From positions 8,494,001 through 8,558,000 of the forward strand of contig OX335657.1 in NCBI GenBank assembly GCA_946894095.1: DNA of 64,000 bases. Reading direction: 5' to 3'. Made by a program: the position numbers and the translations under genes. The stretch comes from Incurvaria masculella (taxonomy: Eukaryota > Arthropoda > Insecta > Lepidoptera > Incurvariidae). Position 1 is the first letter of the stretch; the number at the start of each line of letters is the position of its first letter. The notes beneath the pieces were generated by a model. The model was not told the origin of the DNA, searched no databases, and was given only the letters and a program-made list of their open reading frames with translations. This document shows positions 53,906 through 64,000 of the stretch, piece by piece.

Positions 53906-55949
53906 CGAGCTGAATAGATTCAGCTCCATCTCCAAAAAGATGATACCAACTTCAGCCGTATTTTTCAACTTTTTTTCGGACATCCTCCGTTTGCAACACG
54001 TAACAAAATTTTCGTTGACGCATTTCTAATGCAGCAAGCGAAACCCTTCCTCTAGGGCCCTCTGCAAAGACGTCGGCACGTCAGAAGAATAGGAATAGAT
54101 GCCATGGGACATGGAGCCAAAAGTGGATATCGACTCTGCGGTGCGAGGACGGGGAACAATGGCGAGCGCATCCGAATGAGGCCGCCACAGATTACGGGGT
54201 CACGCCGACTGACAGCGCGCGCTGACTGACACGAGCCAAGCAGTACGCTCGCCGCGCGCCTAACAATTGCAAGTTATGAATATGTATCGGCCGATTGTTG
54301 GATACGTCGCAACAACAAAAAAGCTGAATAATTTTGCGTTGGGCACTGTCACTTCTACGAAAACCGTTACATAGTTCCGCGACATTTGAATAATGAGTAC
54401 GGATTAGAACCGAGTATAACGATTGCTTTGTGAATAAGCGTACGTGCATTTAGTTATGAACTTGGCATATCTGCTATCATCGCCAAAACTAAAGACAACT
54501 GATGTCATTGTACAGTCGTTTCCTCTGAAAAATATACACCGGAAATAGAGAAAAAAATCGTGATCTCTTATTGTCATATGGACGTCAATCATAGAGTAAA
54601 TGGGATTAAAGAATTATTTCTCTTTTCAGTGTCTACATTTGAAAGTAACCGACTGTACATAATAATGGATACTCTGCCTTCCTGGAAAACTAACACCCTG
54701 GCTACAAGCCGCGTACATGTTCTACAGCTAGAATCCTGAAATGTGCATATAGCAGCTTTCAATTGATATCTAGGTATCGCAAATGTATCTGTTAATGGTG
54801 CAGTGATGGTACGAAATAACTTGGAATAACAGGGTTCAGATTAATGACACCATAACGATGCGACATTCGAGTTGTCGACAAGAAAAACGTCAACTTTCGA
54901 AGCGACAGCAAACAAATCCAACGATCTGCCGTGTACTGCGACGGTTGACAGCTGTCATGCGCAGCGAGCTCTCCGGGCAGGCGCACGGCAGGCAGGCGGA
55001 GGTAGCGAGGTGAAACTGTGGAGCGAGACGATGACGCAAGCGTGGGCTGGCAGCGGAGCGCCACCGCCTCCCCCCTCCGCCGTACCCGCCGCACCCCGCG
55101 CGCGCCGTCTCAGAGCCAAGCAAAATAAACAAATGTATATCTCTCATAGTATGTGCGGCTGGTACATCTACGTACACATGTACATGCGTACGTACACTCG
55201 CAACGCACATACCTATTCGAGCTCGCATGGCCGAAAACGTGCGCCAAGCGCCACCACAACAGTCGGCTTCTACATTTGCGTTTGCGCAATCGTGCTGTCC
55301 ATCCAGGTAATCAAAAGAAGTCAAATCTAGTTTCTTTCATCGAACACCTGTTAGTTCCACCTGTCTACTTGAACGCATAGATTGGCATCCCACTACAGAA
55401 GACAAACAAAAAGTTTCCTATAGTCGCGCCACTACGCTTTTGGCAAACAAAGTCTTTTGTTATTGACTCGGGAATTCCTGCACGCAATCCCATTTTTTGG
55501 GAGGAACAGGTAGAATTCGTTGCGTGAAAAAAACCGTGAGCAGCCTATTCCGACACGTTTCGTAGCAGGTAGCGGCGGGGACTCCATTCCGTTTAAGGGG
55601 AGGAGAACCTTTCAATTAAGCCAGATTTGTTTTTTTTTTCACGTATCAGCAGTTCTTTTGCGGCGATCGCAATGTTGCTGCCTTTTTCGGTAAATCAAAC
55701 TAGCGAAAAGATTGGTTTGGTGCAAAGGCAATTGCAATATTTGCATTAGCGGGGCCGGCTGTCAGTCGATTAGCGGGCGAGCGAGGCGTGGAGGCAGCAA
55801 GTCCAAGCGGCTTGTGAATTAGAAACGAACCCACTCGCCGTGACCCCGTTGGTGACAACTTGCCGCCTCTGCGCGACACCACCTCCTCCGCCGCGACACC
55901 ACCGCCTCGACACAGCGGAGCCAACTCAACCACTCGAGTAAAATAAAAA
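53906..55949. other. No recognised gene; CG-rich patch 54950-55110
   Basis: A 152-codon plus-strand and a 144-codon minus-strand ORF overlap at 54872-55330; composition (Pro/Ala/Arg) and repeated GTAC-type words explain them. No family motif. Confidence 0.4.
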
Positions 55950-55980
55950 CCTGTCAAATATCCAAGCGATATTTGACAGG
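55950..55980. repeat. 13-bp hairpin
   Basis: CCTGTCAAATATC and GATATTTGACAGG around a 5-bp loop. Possible tip of a MITE. Confidence 0.75.
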
Positions 55981-56114
55981 AGACCGTTTTCCAGAACATT
56001 TGACAAACGTTACCTTATAGCAAAGGGAGCAGCTATTATCAGTATTTCATGCCTGACCAAAAAATGCTCTATACAAGGCGCAGATAAGGTCTGAGCGACG
56101 GCTCAACTAAGCAA

Positions 56115-56192
56115 CTGCTTGGCTCCCTGGACTCGATAAAGTGTTGTGCCGTGCGTCTCGTCGACGACCCCCGGACTTTAGAACGTATCCCG
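56115..56192 (+). pseudogene. Jockey/CR1-type LINE fragment
   Basis: Reads LLGSLDSIKCCAVRLVDDP then RTLERIP, matching the GSLDSIQRRALRLVDDPR block that is visible on the opposite strand at about 63645-63720. About 26 codons only. Confidence 0.7.
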
Positions 56193-56245
56193 GATGTATC
56201 CCGGAATTTGGAAAACTGAACTCAAGGGATGTTGGTTCTCTCTCA

Positions 56246-56413
56246 GGCTGAGATAAATAGTCGTATCAAAAACTAAGACTAACGAAAAGTAGTACTTTGT
56301 GACGTAATTTTGCATGGCTTTGAGATTTCGTCCATACAAAATGTGTCAAAGTGACGTCACAAAGTACTACGTTTCGTTAGTCTTAGTTTCTGATACGACT
56401 ATTTATCGCAGCC
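56246..56413. mobile_element. Hairpin MITE family D, copy 3
   Basis: Complete ~60-bp arms (GGCTGAGATAAATAGTCGTA ... TACGACTATTTATCGCAGCC). The left CRE-like site is TGACGTAA (56300), the right TGACGTCA (56352-56359). Confidence 0.88.
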
Positions 56414-56635
56414 TCAGTGCTCTATCGTTTTTACCATGGAGAATGCTCATCGGAACTGCATAATGCTGTCGCTCCGGCCCCTGTCTACCATCGCTCAACG
56501 CGGAAAAGTTCTAAAGCCCATGGGAGTCTTCGGGCACCTCTTGAGGTCTTGGCGTAAGCTATATGCCGCGATCAACATAAAAAATGCAACGACTCGAGCA
56601 AATGCTGAGCAATCTCAGTAGGTTTGGTCGCCTCT

Positions 56636-56712
56636 ATTGCCTTGGTACTGTGGATGATGTCCACTATTGTCCAGATAGGTACCGGAGCTGTATTGCACGC
56701 TCACCGACCTCC
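56636..56712. repeat. Dispersed repeat J, copy 1
   Basis: GATGATGTCCACTATTGTCC and GGAGCTGTATTGCACGCTCACCG recur at 61812-61917. Possibly the 3' UTR of a LINE, in reverse. Confidence 0.5.
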
Positions 56713-57494
56713 AGTCAGTGTATTTCTACTGTCAAAACGATTCGACAGTAGGTATGCAGTCCGTATATGAGCGGCGAACTGACGCCTCCGCCATCTTATG
56801 TGATGCTTTTGGCAGACAGCGACAATGCTCGTAATACTGTTTTAATTATTTTTAGTTGTTGAATGAACGAATGTTATGCAGTTTTGTACTAAGACTCGTG
56901 CCTTTTCCCGCAACCCCCGTCTGTAGGCATCAAAGCTTTCAGTATATTTGCAACCTCTCCCTTTATTCCTACCATTAAATATATTTGATAAATGATGCCA
57001 CTGCAAGAGAAAGTGATATTTACTTACTAATTGATTCTTTACTATATGTATTCACGCGCTTGCAGTTACGCAAATAAAGAAGAAGTAAACAGAAAAAAAT
57101 GTACACCATTGAACACAATAACTGGAGAATATTGAACGCGTAATGCCTGCAGTAATCTTGCATGTTCTCTCAATGCCTGTTCTATAATTCCAGTCTTGAA
57201 TTTCCGACCACGGCGACCACAGCCCTCCGTGGAAAACACGCGTGTTGGCATTCAACATTAGCTTTGTTGGTTGAGACTTTGGCTCCGAGTGCGCGAACGA
57301 GCAGTATGGGATTTGTAAATAATGCAAGCATAAAGAGGTATCTTGTGCCAACATTGCCATTGTGCCTAGCTTGCTCAATGTTTGTAGTGGGAATTCTCAC
57401 AGACCCGCGATACGGGCACGAACAACCTTCGCGGAGTGACGTCCGCAGGCGGACCACGTCCCCCATCCCATGACAAAGAACATGCATGAAGCAT
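56713..57494. other. No recognisable feature
   Basis: Overlapping ORFs at 57052-57487 on both strands have no family motif. Confidence 0.4.
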
Positions 57495-57700
57495 ACGCCG
57501 ACGTACCAAAGTAGTCGATATTGGACACCGGGTGGCTAAGCTGAAGTGGCAGTGGGCTGGTCATGTCAGCCAAAGAGACGACCGTTGGAGTAACCGTGTC
57601 CTACATCGGCGGCCGTGGACAGGAAAAAGGAGTGCGGGAAGACCACCCGCCAGGTGGGACGACATCAAGTGGACACCAACACACTGACTGACTGACTGAC
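57495..57700 (+). pseudogene. RTE-type LINE 3' end, third copy
   Basis: Same tail as at 48346-48658: RRTKVVDIGHRVAKLKWQWAG then DRWSNRVL, GKRSAGRPPARWDDIK. Here the Trp codon (TGG) is intact. About 80 bp near the end are deleted before ACACACTGA and the (CTGA)n tail. Confidence 0.85.
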
Positions 57701-57795
57701 CTATTTGGCTTTTTAATATTTACCCTGTCTGTTTAGGTGTCATCCGACAACGTACCAAGGCACTGACAACGCCATCTAAATGGCCGTTCTCGCCA

Positions 57796-57905
57796 GACCT
57801 AGCATGCGCGCCGCGCGCTTGCAAGACGAACAGAGTGTGGAAGTGAGAAGTCAACCTATAACATAAGTGCCGCGAGTTAGAGAGAGATGGAACATACCCT
57901 ACCCG
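57796..57905. repeat. Dispersed repeat with AGACCTAGCATG core, copy 2
   Basis: Counterpart of 9225-9330. Confidence 0.55.
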
Positions 57906-59066
57906 ATGTGACGACAGGTCACGGCTCATTTTTTTATTAGGTTCACACACAGAATGATATGCTATACATGGTGAAAACTTAAATCTAAGAAGTAATCTAG
58001 CATATACTCTAAAAACGGTGAACACAACATGGACTATATATGTACGTATTCAGTAGACACTAGCTTATTTAAAACAATATATTATTAGATTATAAGAAAC
58101 AAAAGATCTAACAAGAAACAAAAATTCAAGTTTTAAAGTGAACTTAAAATACAAAACAATTTATCACATATGAAAGAATTAAACAATTTATTTTATTTTA
58201 ACTTTTTTACTGAAAATATCGTGTCGGCGAAAATGTCGATTCTGTTATTCCATTCATTACAGGTTTTACACATTCGGTGGATTGGTGAGTGCTGTCCGAT
58301 ATTAGTGGAGCACGATTCTGTGTGAAAAGGAATGTAGTTGTGCCTTCTGCTACCGACTCTGGGTATACTTATATTTTTTTTTTATTATTACATGTTGTTA
58401 TATTATTACATGATACATATTTTAATATTTTTAAGCCAATGAAGAAGTTTCATTGTTTACAAACTGAAATGTCTTACAACTAAACGATATGTAACTTGCA
58501 ACATTCCACAACCGTGTGTATGATAGGGTGTGTGCGGTATGTATGTGGTGAGAGAGGGTGTGTAATTTGTTAACTTATGTGTAATGTTAGTGTATGTGTG
58601 TGTGTATGTATGTATGTATGTCTTTAGTGTATGCATAATTATGTATAATTAATTCAATTTTGGTCTCATCCATCAGTAAACTGCGTGTGTTTACATTGTA
58701 AGTCTATGGTTCTCGCGGCCAGAGCGGCTAGGTCAAGTAGTGATCAAGTACCCGTGTCGGTGTGTATACGTAATCATCGCGTACCGACCTCGTGTATAGT
58801 TCACACAATGGGCGAGCGAGTCACCGTGCTCGGTACACGGTGCCCTTACGCAGTGCACTGACATCGGCCGCCCGGCCGCTAAGCAAATGGGAGTCAAGGC
58901 TGAGCCCAGCAGAGCCGCCAGCGCGCGCACAATCTCCCGCTCGCAATGCCACATATCTCAACCACCCTGCCCGCTGCCCGGCAAAGCTGCCCACCATCTG
59001 CCCACATATCAGTTTAACTGATAAACAAAATGGTTGATTTTGTAAAAAAAAAGGGAATCATATTGC
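57906..59066. repeat. Anonymous DNA with GT/ATGT microsatellite
   Basis: A (TG)n/(TATG)n tract lies at about 58590-58622. The rest, including CG-moderate 58730-58990, shows no motif. Confidence 0.5.
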
Positions 59067-59150
59067 GGTTCATTTCATTTTTAACCGACTTCGAAAAAAA
59101 GGAGGAGGTTCTCAATTCGTCGGAATATATTTTTTTTATTCCATTTGATA
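59067..59150. repeat. Lepidopteran-type dispersed repeat fragment
   Basis: TTTTTAACCGACTTCGAAAA then GGAGGAGGTTCTCAATTCGT is a sequence I associate with very abundant lepidopteran repeats. Class uncertain. Confidence 0.5.
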
Positions 59151-59315
59151 GTACCTCCGCCCGGGAAAATATCGTATTTTGTAATTATGCCACTCTTAGG
59201 CCCATAAACTTTTTCAAAGCAGAAAATCATGTCAATCCGTTGGTACGTAAAAGGCGGACAAATCAACAAACTTTTTTGTAACTGAATATGCCACACCTAT
59301 TGCCACATTAAACTA

Positions 59316-59400
59316 ACATGGGAACCAGGTTTCCTGCCAGAATTTTCCTACAACGTCACGGCTACATTGAAGTGCATGGAAAAGATGATCGCCATTTTGC
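59316..59400 (-). repeat. Fragment of the 5S-like element's 3' body
   Basis: GGGAACCAGGTTTCCTGCCAG, CACGGCTACATTGAAGTG and GGAAAAGATGATCGCC parallel 8267-8345. Confidence 0.5.
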
Positions 59401-59704
59401 TAGAGATCTAAATCTTCGCAAAATTTTCTCTATTAAAATTATTGTTTGAGAGTTGACGAAAAGCATCGTACCGCAGTCAAAAATACAACAAAGGGTACAC
59501 TCGCCTGGCGGATATTTCATTAAATGGTGAATTTCCAACGAGAGCGCTCCGCATAAAATGTTTTATCAATAGCGGATGATTAATGACAGGTGAATTGTGA
59601 ATTTCCCTCTGCATAGCGGTGGAGGCGGCGGCGCGTCTATCTAGTCGTGCCGGGCTGGCTGGCTGTGCCTGCACCACAGAATTGGGACTAATGGACTAGA
59701 AATT

Positions 59705-60130
59705 CCCTTTTTTTATGTAAAGCGCGGCATATAGCGTACGCCGGGAACTCACTTAATAGCTAATCGACGAGCGGGCTGCGAAAACCATGCCGGTAGGCCA
59801 GGTGCTTCTTCACACCATGTTTGAAGACCCCAGGTTATACTTTAGGGGAATTACCTCGGCAGGGATTGAATTCCATAATTTATCCACCATCAACCATAAG
59901 ATCTGCAGGATCGTTTGGTTCCTATTTTTGTAATGTCGCCAGTGAATAGGTGCATTCCCTGCTTGTTTCGCGTTAAGCGATGGTAGAAAGGTGACGGTAC
60001 CACCTATGCAACTCCGACAAGCATTCTCCGTGATAAAGACGACAGAACAGAGAGAGGCCCTACATCCCTTCGGTGTTGGAGGGTCTCTACATCTCGCTTC
60101 AGTAGCGGGTGCTTGTCGACGTCTTATATT
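59705..60130 (-). pseudogene. Jockey/CR1-type LINE C-terminal fragment, copy 2
   Basis: Minus strand reads LLKRDVETLQHRRDVGPLSVL, then in another frame SPFYHRLTRNKQGMHLFTGD, then LWNSIPAEVIPLKYNLGSSN. The block order is the same as in copies 1 and 3. Multiple frameshifts. Confidence 0.75.
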
Positions 60131-61811
60131 CATACCTCTGGGCAATGTTACTTTTTAGTATTGCAATCAAACTAATAATTACTTCTAGAACAAGTCACCT
60201 TTTTTCAAAATCAACCCGACGTAATCATTTACTCGTCAATTACGCGTGCGACCGACCCAACTCAATGTGTATGGAGTTTGAATATAAGATGGCGATAAAT
60301 AGGCGGTAGTAAAGCGAGATGATGGGCATTTCCAGTATATTCTCAATTCTGTGGCCTGTGCTGTTGAGGGGAAACGGGCACCATTACTCACAGTCAACCG
60401 GCGAGACCGACGCGACTTGATGCGGTCTTCAGATATCGGCTGCATCTGCGTGCACACCGCACCGAATATGCGTGTTTTTTGCCAGGAGGCGAAGTATTTC
60501 TCGATGTTCTCTTTATCCTCTTCCGCCGTTTTACTTGCACGTTGTACTTTGGGTTTAGAAAGTTCCGGAGCACAGCGGGGTCGATATCTGAGGCAACCAT
60601 AGCTGGAATAACCTTAACTCGAAGCAACTCTGTGTACCGAGCCTTGCCTATCTCCGAAGTTAAGCAGATACCCTGAACATATTTGAGAATAGACAGGAAG
60701 TATACACAAAAATTGCACTAGTAAGATCCTTAGTAGATAGTGTGTATATACCCTAACTAACGAGAATAGATAGTCGGTAGAGAAAAAGCTCGTACACAAG
60801 TCGATTAAGCAGCATACGTTATGCACAGACCTATGCAGGTCATTAAGCTGCAGCATAACTATTTAAGCACTCACTGAGAGAGAAAGAGGTACTTACTTCA
60901 ATGACAAGTGATAAATTGATAAAACGTCCCGATGAAAGCTAAGTCATTAACGACCATCTATCTCTCGGCACCCGCCAACACTAATCGTACCATCAGATAT
61001 ACGTATAATTGCCATTAGCGGTGTACTCGAATAAGTCTGAGAACAGTGGGCATCCGATTGCGAATAGACAACAGATGTTAAAACAGAATTACATTCCCAA
61101 GAAAGTGACTTTTACTTCGACTGTACATGCCATAAACTGCATCGTTAATCAGCCATATCTCCGTGCTGACGCCACGGTAGAGACTGGGGTGCTCGTGGGA
61201 ACTTCAAGCCCCTTGCGCCAGGGCGAGACAATAGGAACTCTTCGCTCTCCCGACACGCCTCGTTCCAAAACCTAGTATGTGCGTAGGAAGCAGCGATACA
61301 GTCGAGTACCATCACGCCCTGGAAACACCTTCGCACGCCCCACCGGTCATAAATCTTCGCCCAGACACCTATCTACGTGTACCTTGGCTACCGACGCGGG
61401 GGGAAGTCTGGGTGGAAGCAAAACATTGGCTCCTTGCCGCGAACCTGAATGAACCGGCGACGACACATGCGTGGAGCCGAAATTAAAAATGTATTTTGTT
61501 TTAGCAAGTGCAGCTCGTGAAGCTTACAAAATATGTGCCTCCCTCCCAATCAGCAATGACAGCTGTCAATGACTCCTGATAAGTCAAATGTTTTTTGTCA
61601 GAAGGTAGGCAAAGGACCTTTCCCTACAGCCATCTCATGTGAAACTTTGATTGAAAAATGCCTCCGAGAAACATTAATTTCACAAGCATGAAGGTTCTCT
61701 TCTAAATCGAAACTGAGCCTGCTCGATTGTTAATGGGCGCATAAATCTGATATGATATGATGCAGAGATGCTATTCACGCTAGGTATCTTCGGTAGATCT
61801 TGCCGGCTCCG
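60131..61811. other. No recognised gene; short 5S-like scrap at 60648-60668
   Basis: TATCTCCGAAGTTAAGCAG at about 60648 resembles the 5S rRNA A-box region but nothing around it extends the match. ORFs across the interval lack motifs. Confidence 0.35.
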
Positions 61812-61917
61812 CATATTGCTTTGGTACTCTTAATGGCGAGTGCCACGTTGACGATGTCCACTCCCTATTTTCCCTGATAGGTAGTAGGATAGGGAGCTGT
61901 AATGCACGCTCACCGCA
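61812..61917. repeat. Dispersed repeat J, copy 2
   Basis: Counterpart of 56636-56712 with a short extra segment in the middle. Confidence 0.5.
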
Positions 61918-62865
61918 TTGCAGAGCAATCTAGCTCGTTCAAATTAGGTTTAAAAACGCCGAAGTAATAATAATGAGGAAAGACACCCGCCGGTAAACAT
62001 ATCCTGGCGGAGAGGGGAGGAATGAGTTTGATAAACGATCCGTTCTCAAAAGCCTAACGTCAACCACAAAAGGGTGCACTCATCCGACGAGTGAAGGACC
62101 GCCTCGGCAGTTTAGTTCTTCACAAAATGTCTACCTCGCTGATACATTAGCGCTGGTAATGTACAGTTGCGGAAACGGAAAATTACCCAAGATATGGCTC
62201 ACGATTTGACGCCGTGTTTATTATAAATCAACGTCGTCAATGCAATGGAGAGGGGACATCGGGTATTGTATGCTATCGTATTGCAAGGCCATTCGATCTA
62301 GATATCAAGACATAACATGATAAGTCCCAGGCTTTGTTCAAACCATCTTTGCTCGGCAATAGAGACTCGCCTTATAATACAGCGTGTTTACAATGTGGAA
62401 TATGCAATATTTCCAATCATTGCATTAATGGAGACTTGGTTGCCGCCGCGGGTGCTATTAACCTTTGCAGCCCAAATGAAACGAGACTACAGTTGCAGTG
62501 AGACTAGATCGGACTATATAGCGGTGGGTTGCGCAGGCGCACAGACCGCGCCTTCCTTGCAAAATGTCAGGGCATCGTGTACGCGATTGCACTGCGCAAC
62601 GGTTCGGTATCTCACCAGTTCATCCAATAGGGACGCCCCGTCGTGATCGTGGGCCGCCATCGATTGGATCGTACTTCTCGTCGGTTGCGACTTAACATTT
62701 CTACGCATCCCGAGTTCAAGCCATGCCATGGAGTTTACTGAAATTCCAATTTGTTCCGTGACTCTTTGGACATTAATGAATCAGACGGGGAGCACAACAA
62801 AAGTTATTTACGAGTCCCCTCAATTTCGCGCGTGAATCATAACCCAGGCAGAGTCGTGCCCGGCC
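61918..62865. other. No recognisable feature
   Basis: Anonymous; ORF 62317-62646 has no family motif. Confidence 0.4.
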
Positions 62866-63210
62866 GTACTCGATGGAGGGCCGGGGAGGGGGGAGCGGTC
62901 GGGCCGGGTCGGGGCCGGGGAGTATCTGCAGCGGTGGGCGGCTGCGGGAATGTGGAGGGGAGGGGGGTGCGGGACGGCGCGGCAGGTCGGAGCCCGCGCC
63001 GGTCGATAGAGCGCGGGTGTTCCGCCACCGCCACCGCCTCCCGGGCGCGGCGCGGAGCGGCGGCGGCTGCGTGCGGGCGACATCACCCGTCCGACACAAT
63101 ATACTTTCACGTTGCATAACAACGTTACAAACACCCCCGCGGCCGGGACGTCCTGCCGCCCGCGTCCGCCGAGCGAACAATACGTCTTCTCCCCCGCCCG
63201 TTGCCGAGTC
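62866..63210. promoter_or_regulatory. CpG-rich, G-rich island
   Basis: The densest CG stretch of the window. 62873-62975 has many runs of three or more G on the plus strand. ORFs on both strands of 120-150 codons are compositional (Arg/Pro/Gly/Ala). It could be a promoter or leader, possibly for spen on the minus strand, but there is no decisive element. Confidence 0.3.
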
Positions 63211-63299
63211 GACGGCCTGTCTGCCGTGCAATGAATAGGTAATTTACATATCGATTCCTCCAAAGTTACGGAACAGTAGAAAACTATGCATTGTCCGCT

Positions 63300-63720
63300 T
63301 TTTTTTATGTATTCGGCGACATAAGGAGTTCACCACGCCCTCAAAGAGGTGTCCGACGACGCCCATGGGATTAATATTTTTTACAGTACTCGACAATTTA
63401 CTCCTTGTGGGGTACGTTTGAAGGACTCCTGGCTGTACGTTGGGAAAAATACCTCCACAGTTTACTAAAAAAGGCTAGGTTGGTTCTAATTCGAGGAATG
63501 TAACAGTGAATGGGTGCATTCCCTGCTTATTGCGCGTTGAGCAATAGTAGAAAGGTGACGGAAGCAATCCGAAGAGCATTCTACCTGGTATAGACGTTAA
63601 CACAGAGAGAGATCCCACAACTCTTCGAGGTTAAGGGTCTCTCAATTCTGGGATATCTCGGGGGTCGTCGACGAGACGCAAAGCACGGCGCTGTATCGAA
63701 TCCAAGGAGCCTATAAGATT
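63300..63720 (-). pseudogene. Jockey/CR1-type LINE C-terminal fragment, copy 3
   Basis: Minus strand reads GSLDSIQRRALRLVDDPRDI then PELRDP and a stop; another frame gives RRVVGSLSVL, then PSPFYYCSTRNKQGMHPFTV. The same domain as copies 1 and 2, extending further upstream to the DSIQRRA block. Confidence 0.8.
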
Positions 63721-64000
63721 ATGTACGCGTGTGAATAAAATACATAGCAACAAAGACGCGGTCCGAATCGTGCAAAGCTAATCATCGAGAGAAACACAAA
63801 CGTATGTAATTAATGTTGAACCGAACGTACCGTTACCTGCTAGTTCTCCAGTTGAACCGACCGCTGTGCCGGTTCATTTAACTGTATCGATGTGTCGGTA
63901 TAACAATAGGCGCAACGGAAAGCGACCTCCATGGCGCTGGCGGCGGCGGCACGGCACTCGTCGTTCGCTCGCTCGAAAGTAGAAATGCGAATTGTATAAC
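63721..64000. other. No recognisable feature
   Basis: Short CG-rich GGC repeat near 63935-63960; no ORF with a motif. Confidence 0.35.

Noticed and set aside
54872..55330. Overlapping 152- and 144-codon ORFs on opposite strands
   Set aside because: No family motif, Pro/Ala/Arg composition from CG-rich DNA, and GTAC-type simple sequence at one end; neither has convincing splice or start context.
60648..60668. 5S rRNA gene fragment
   Set aside because: Only ~19 bases resemble 5S and nothing on either side extends the match; kept only as a note.
62773..63263. Four overlapping ORFs of 120-152 codons on both strands
   Set aside because: They follow from the extreme CG content of the island, which removes stop codons in several frames at once.

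Overview
This is eukaryotic nuclear DNA, most likely from a lepidopteran (moth or butterfly). It has no operons, ribosome-binding sites or dense ORFs. It carries one spliced exon with consensus splice sites, many terminal-inverted-repeat (TIR) mini-transposons, mariner, RTE and jockey/CR1 remnants, and the dispersed repeat with the GGGTTCCGTACCCAAAGGGT core that I associate with Lepidoptera. The order is inferred from repeat content and was not tested by search.

The only host coding sequence I can name is one minus-strand exon at 34373-34663. It encodes the C-terminal half of the first RNA-recognition motif of Split ends (Spen, the SPEN/SHARP family). The first half of that RRM should lie upstream on the minus strand, at higher coordinates, and the rest of this very long protein at lower coordinates. 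I recognise neither in the window. The simplest reading is that most or all of the 64 kb is spen intron, at least 29 kb on one side and 34 kb on the other.

Layout. 0-8 kb: TTAA-bounded 550-bp MITE family A, a dead mariner, and a ~235-bp tandem array broken by two insertions. 8-13 kb: 5S-like element, a CRE-bearing hairpin MITE (family D), family B repeats. 13.7-15.4 kb: family C inverted dimer and repeat H. 15.9-16.1 kb: a tRNA-like sequence inside a 103-bp-armed foldback. 16.4-19.5 kb: RTE reverse-transcriptase remnant, mariner-derived element, 145-bp-armed foldback. 20-28 kb: more A, B, C copies and a spacerless 86-bp-armed palindrome. 28.3-30.8 kb: an inverted pair of diverged repeats around an 83-bp minisatellite. 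34.4-35.2 kb: the spen exon and tandem duplications of its acceptor region. 35.6-40.1 kb: D, hAT-like, C, B, pogo-like and A copies plus an unidentified ORF with a donor site and poly(A) signal. 44.9-53.2 kb: two apparently identical 4,164-bp tandem copies. 53.5-64 kb: jockey/CR1 fragments, RTE tail, D hairpin, CpG-rich DNA.

Nothing here forms a pathway. What can be read is transposon history: old copies of A (20.7, 24.8, 41.8 kb) beside well-preserved ones, elements nested in arrays, and tandem or inverted duplications triggered in or near MITEs. The best leads are the tRNA foldback, the exact 4.16-kb duplication, and tandem copies of the spen splice acceptor that would read straight into stop codons.
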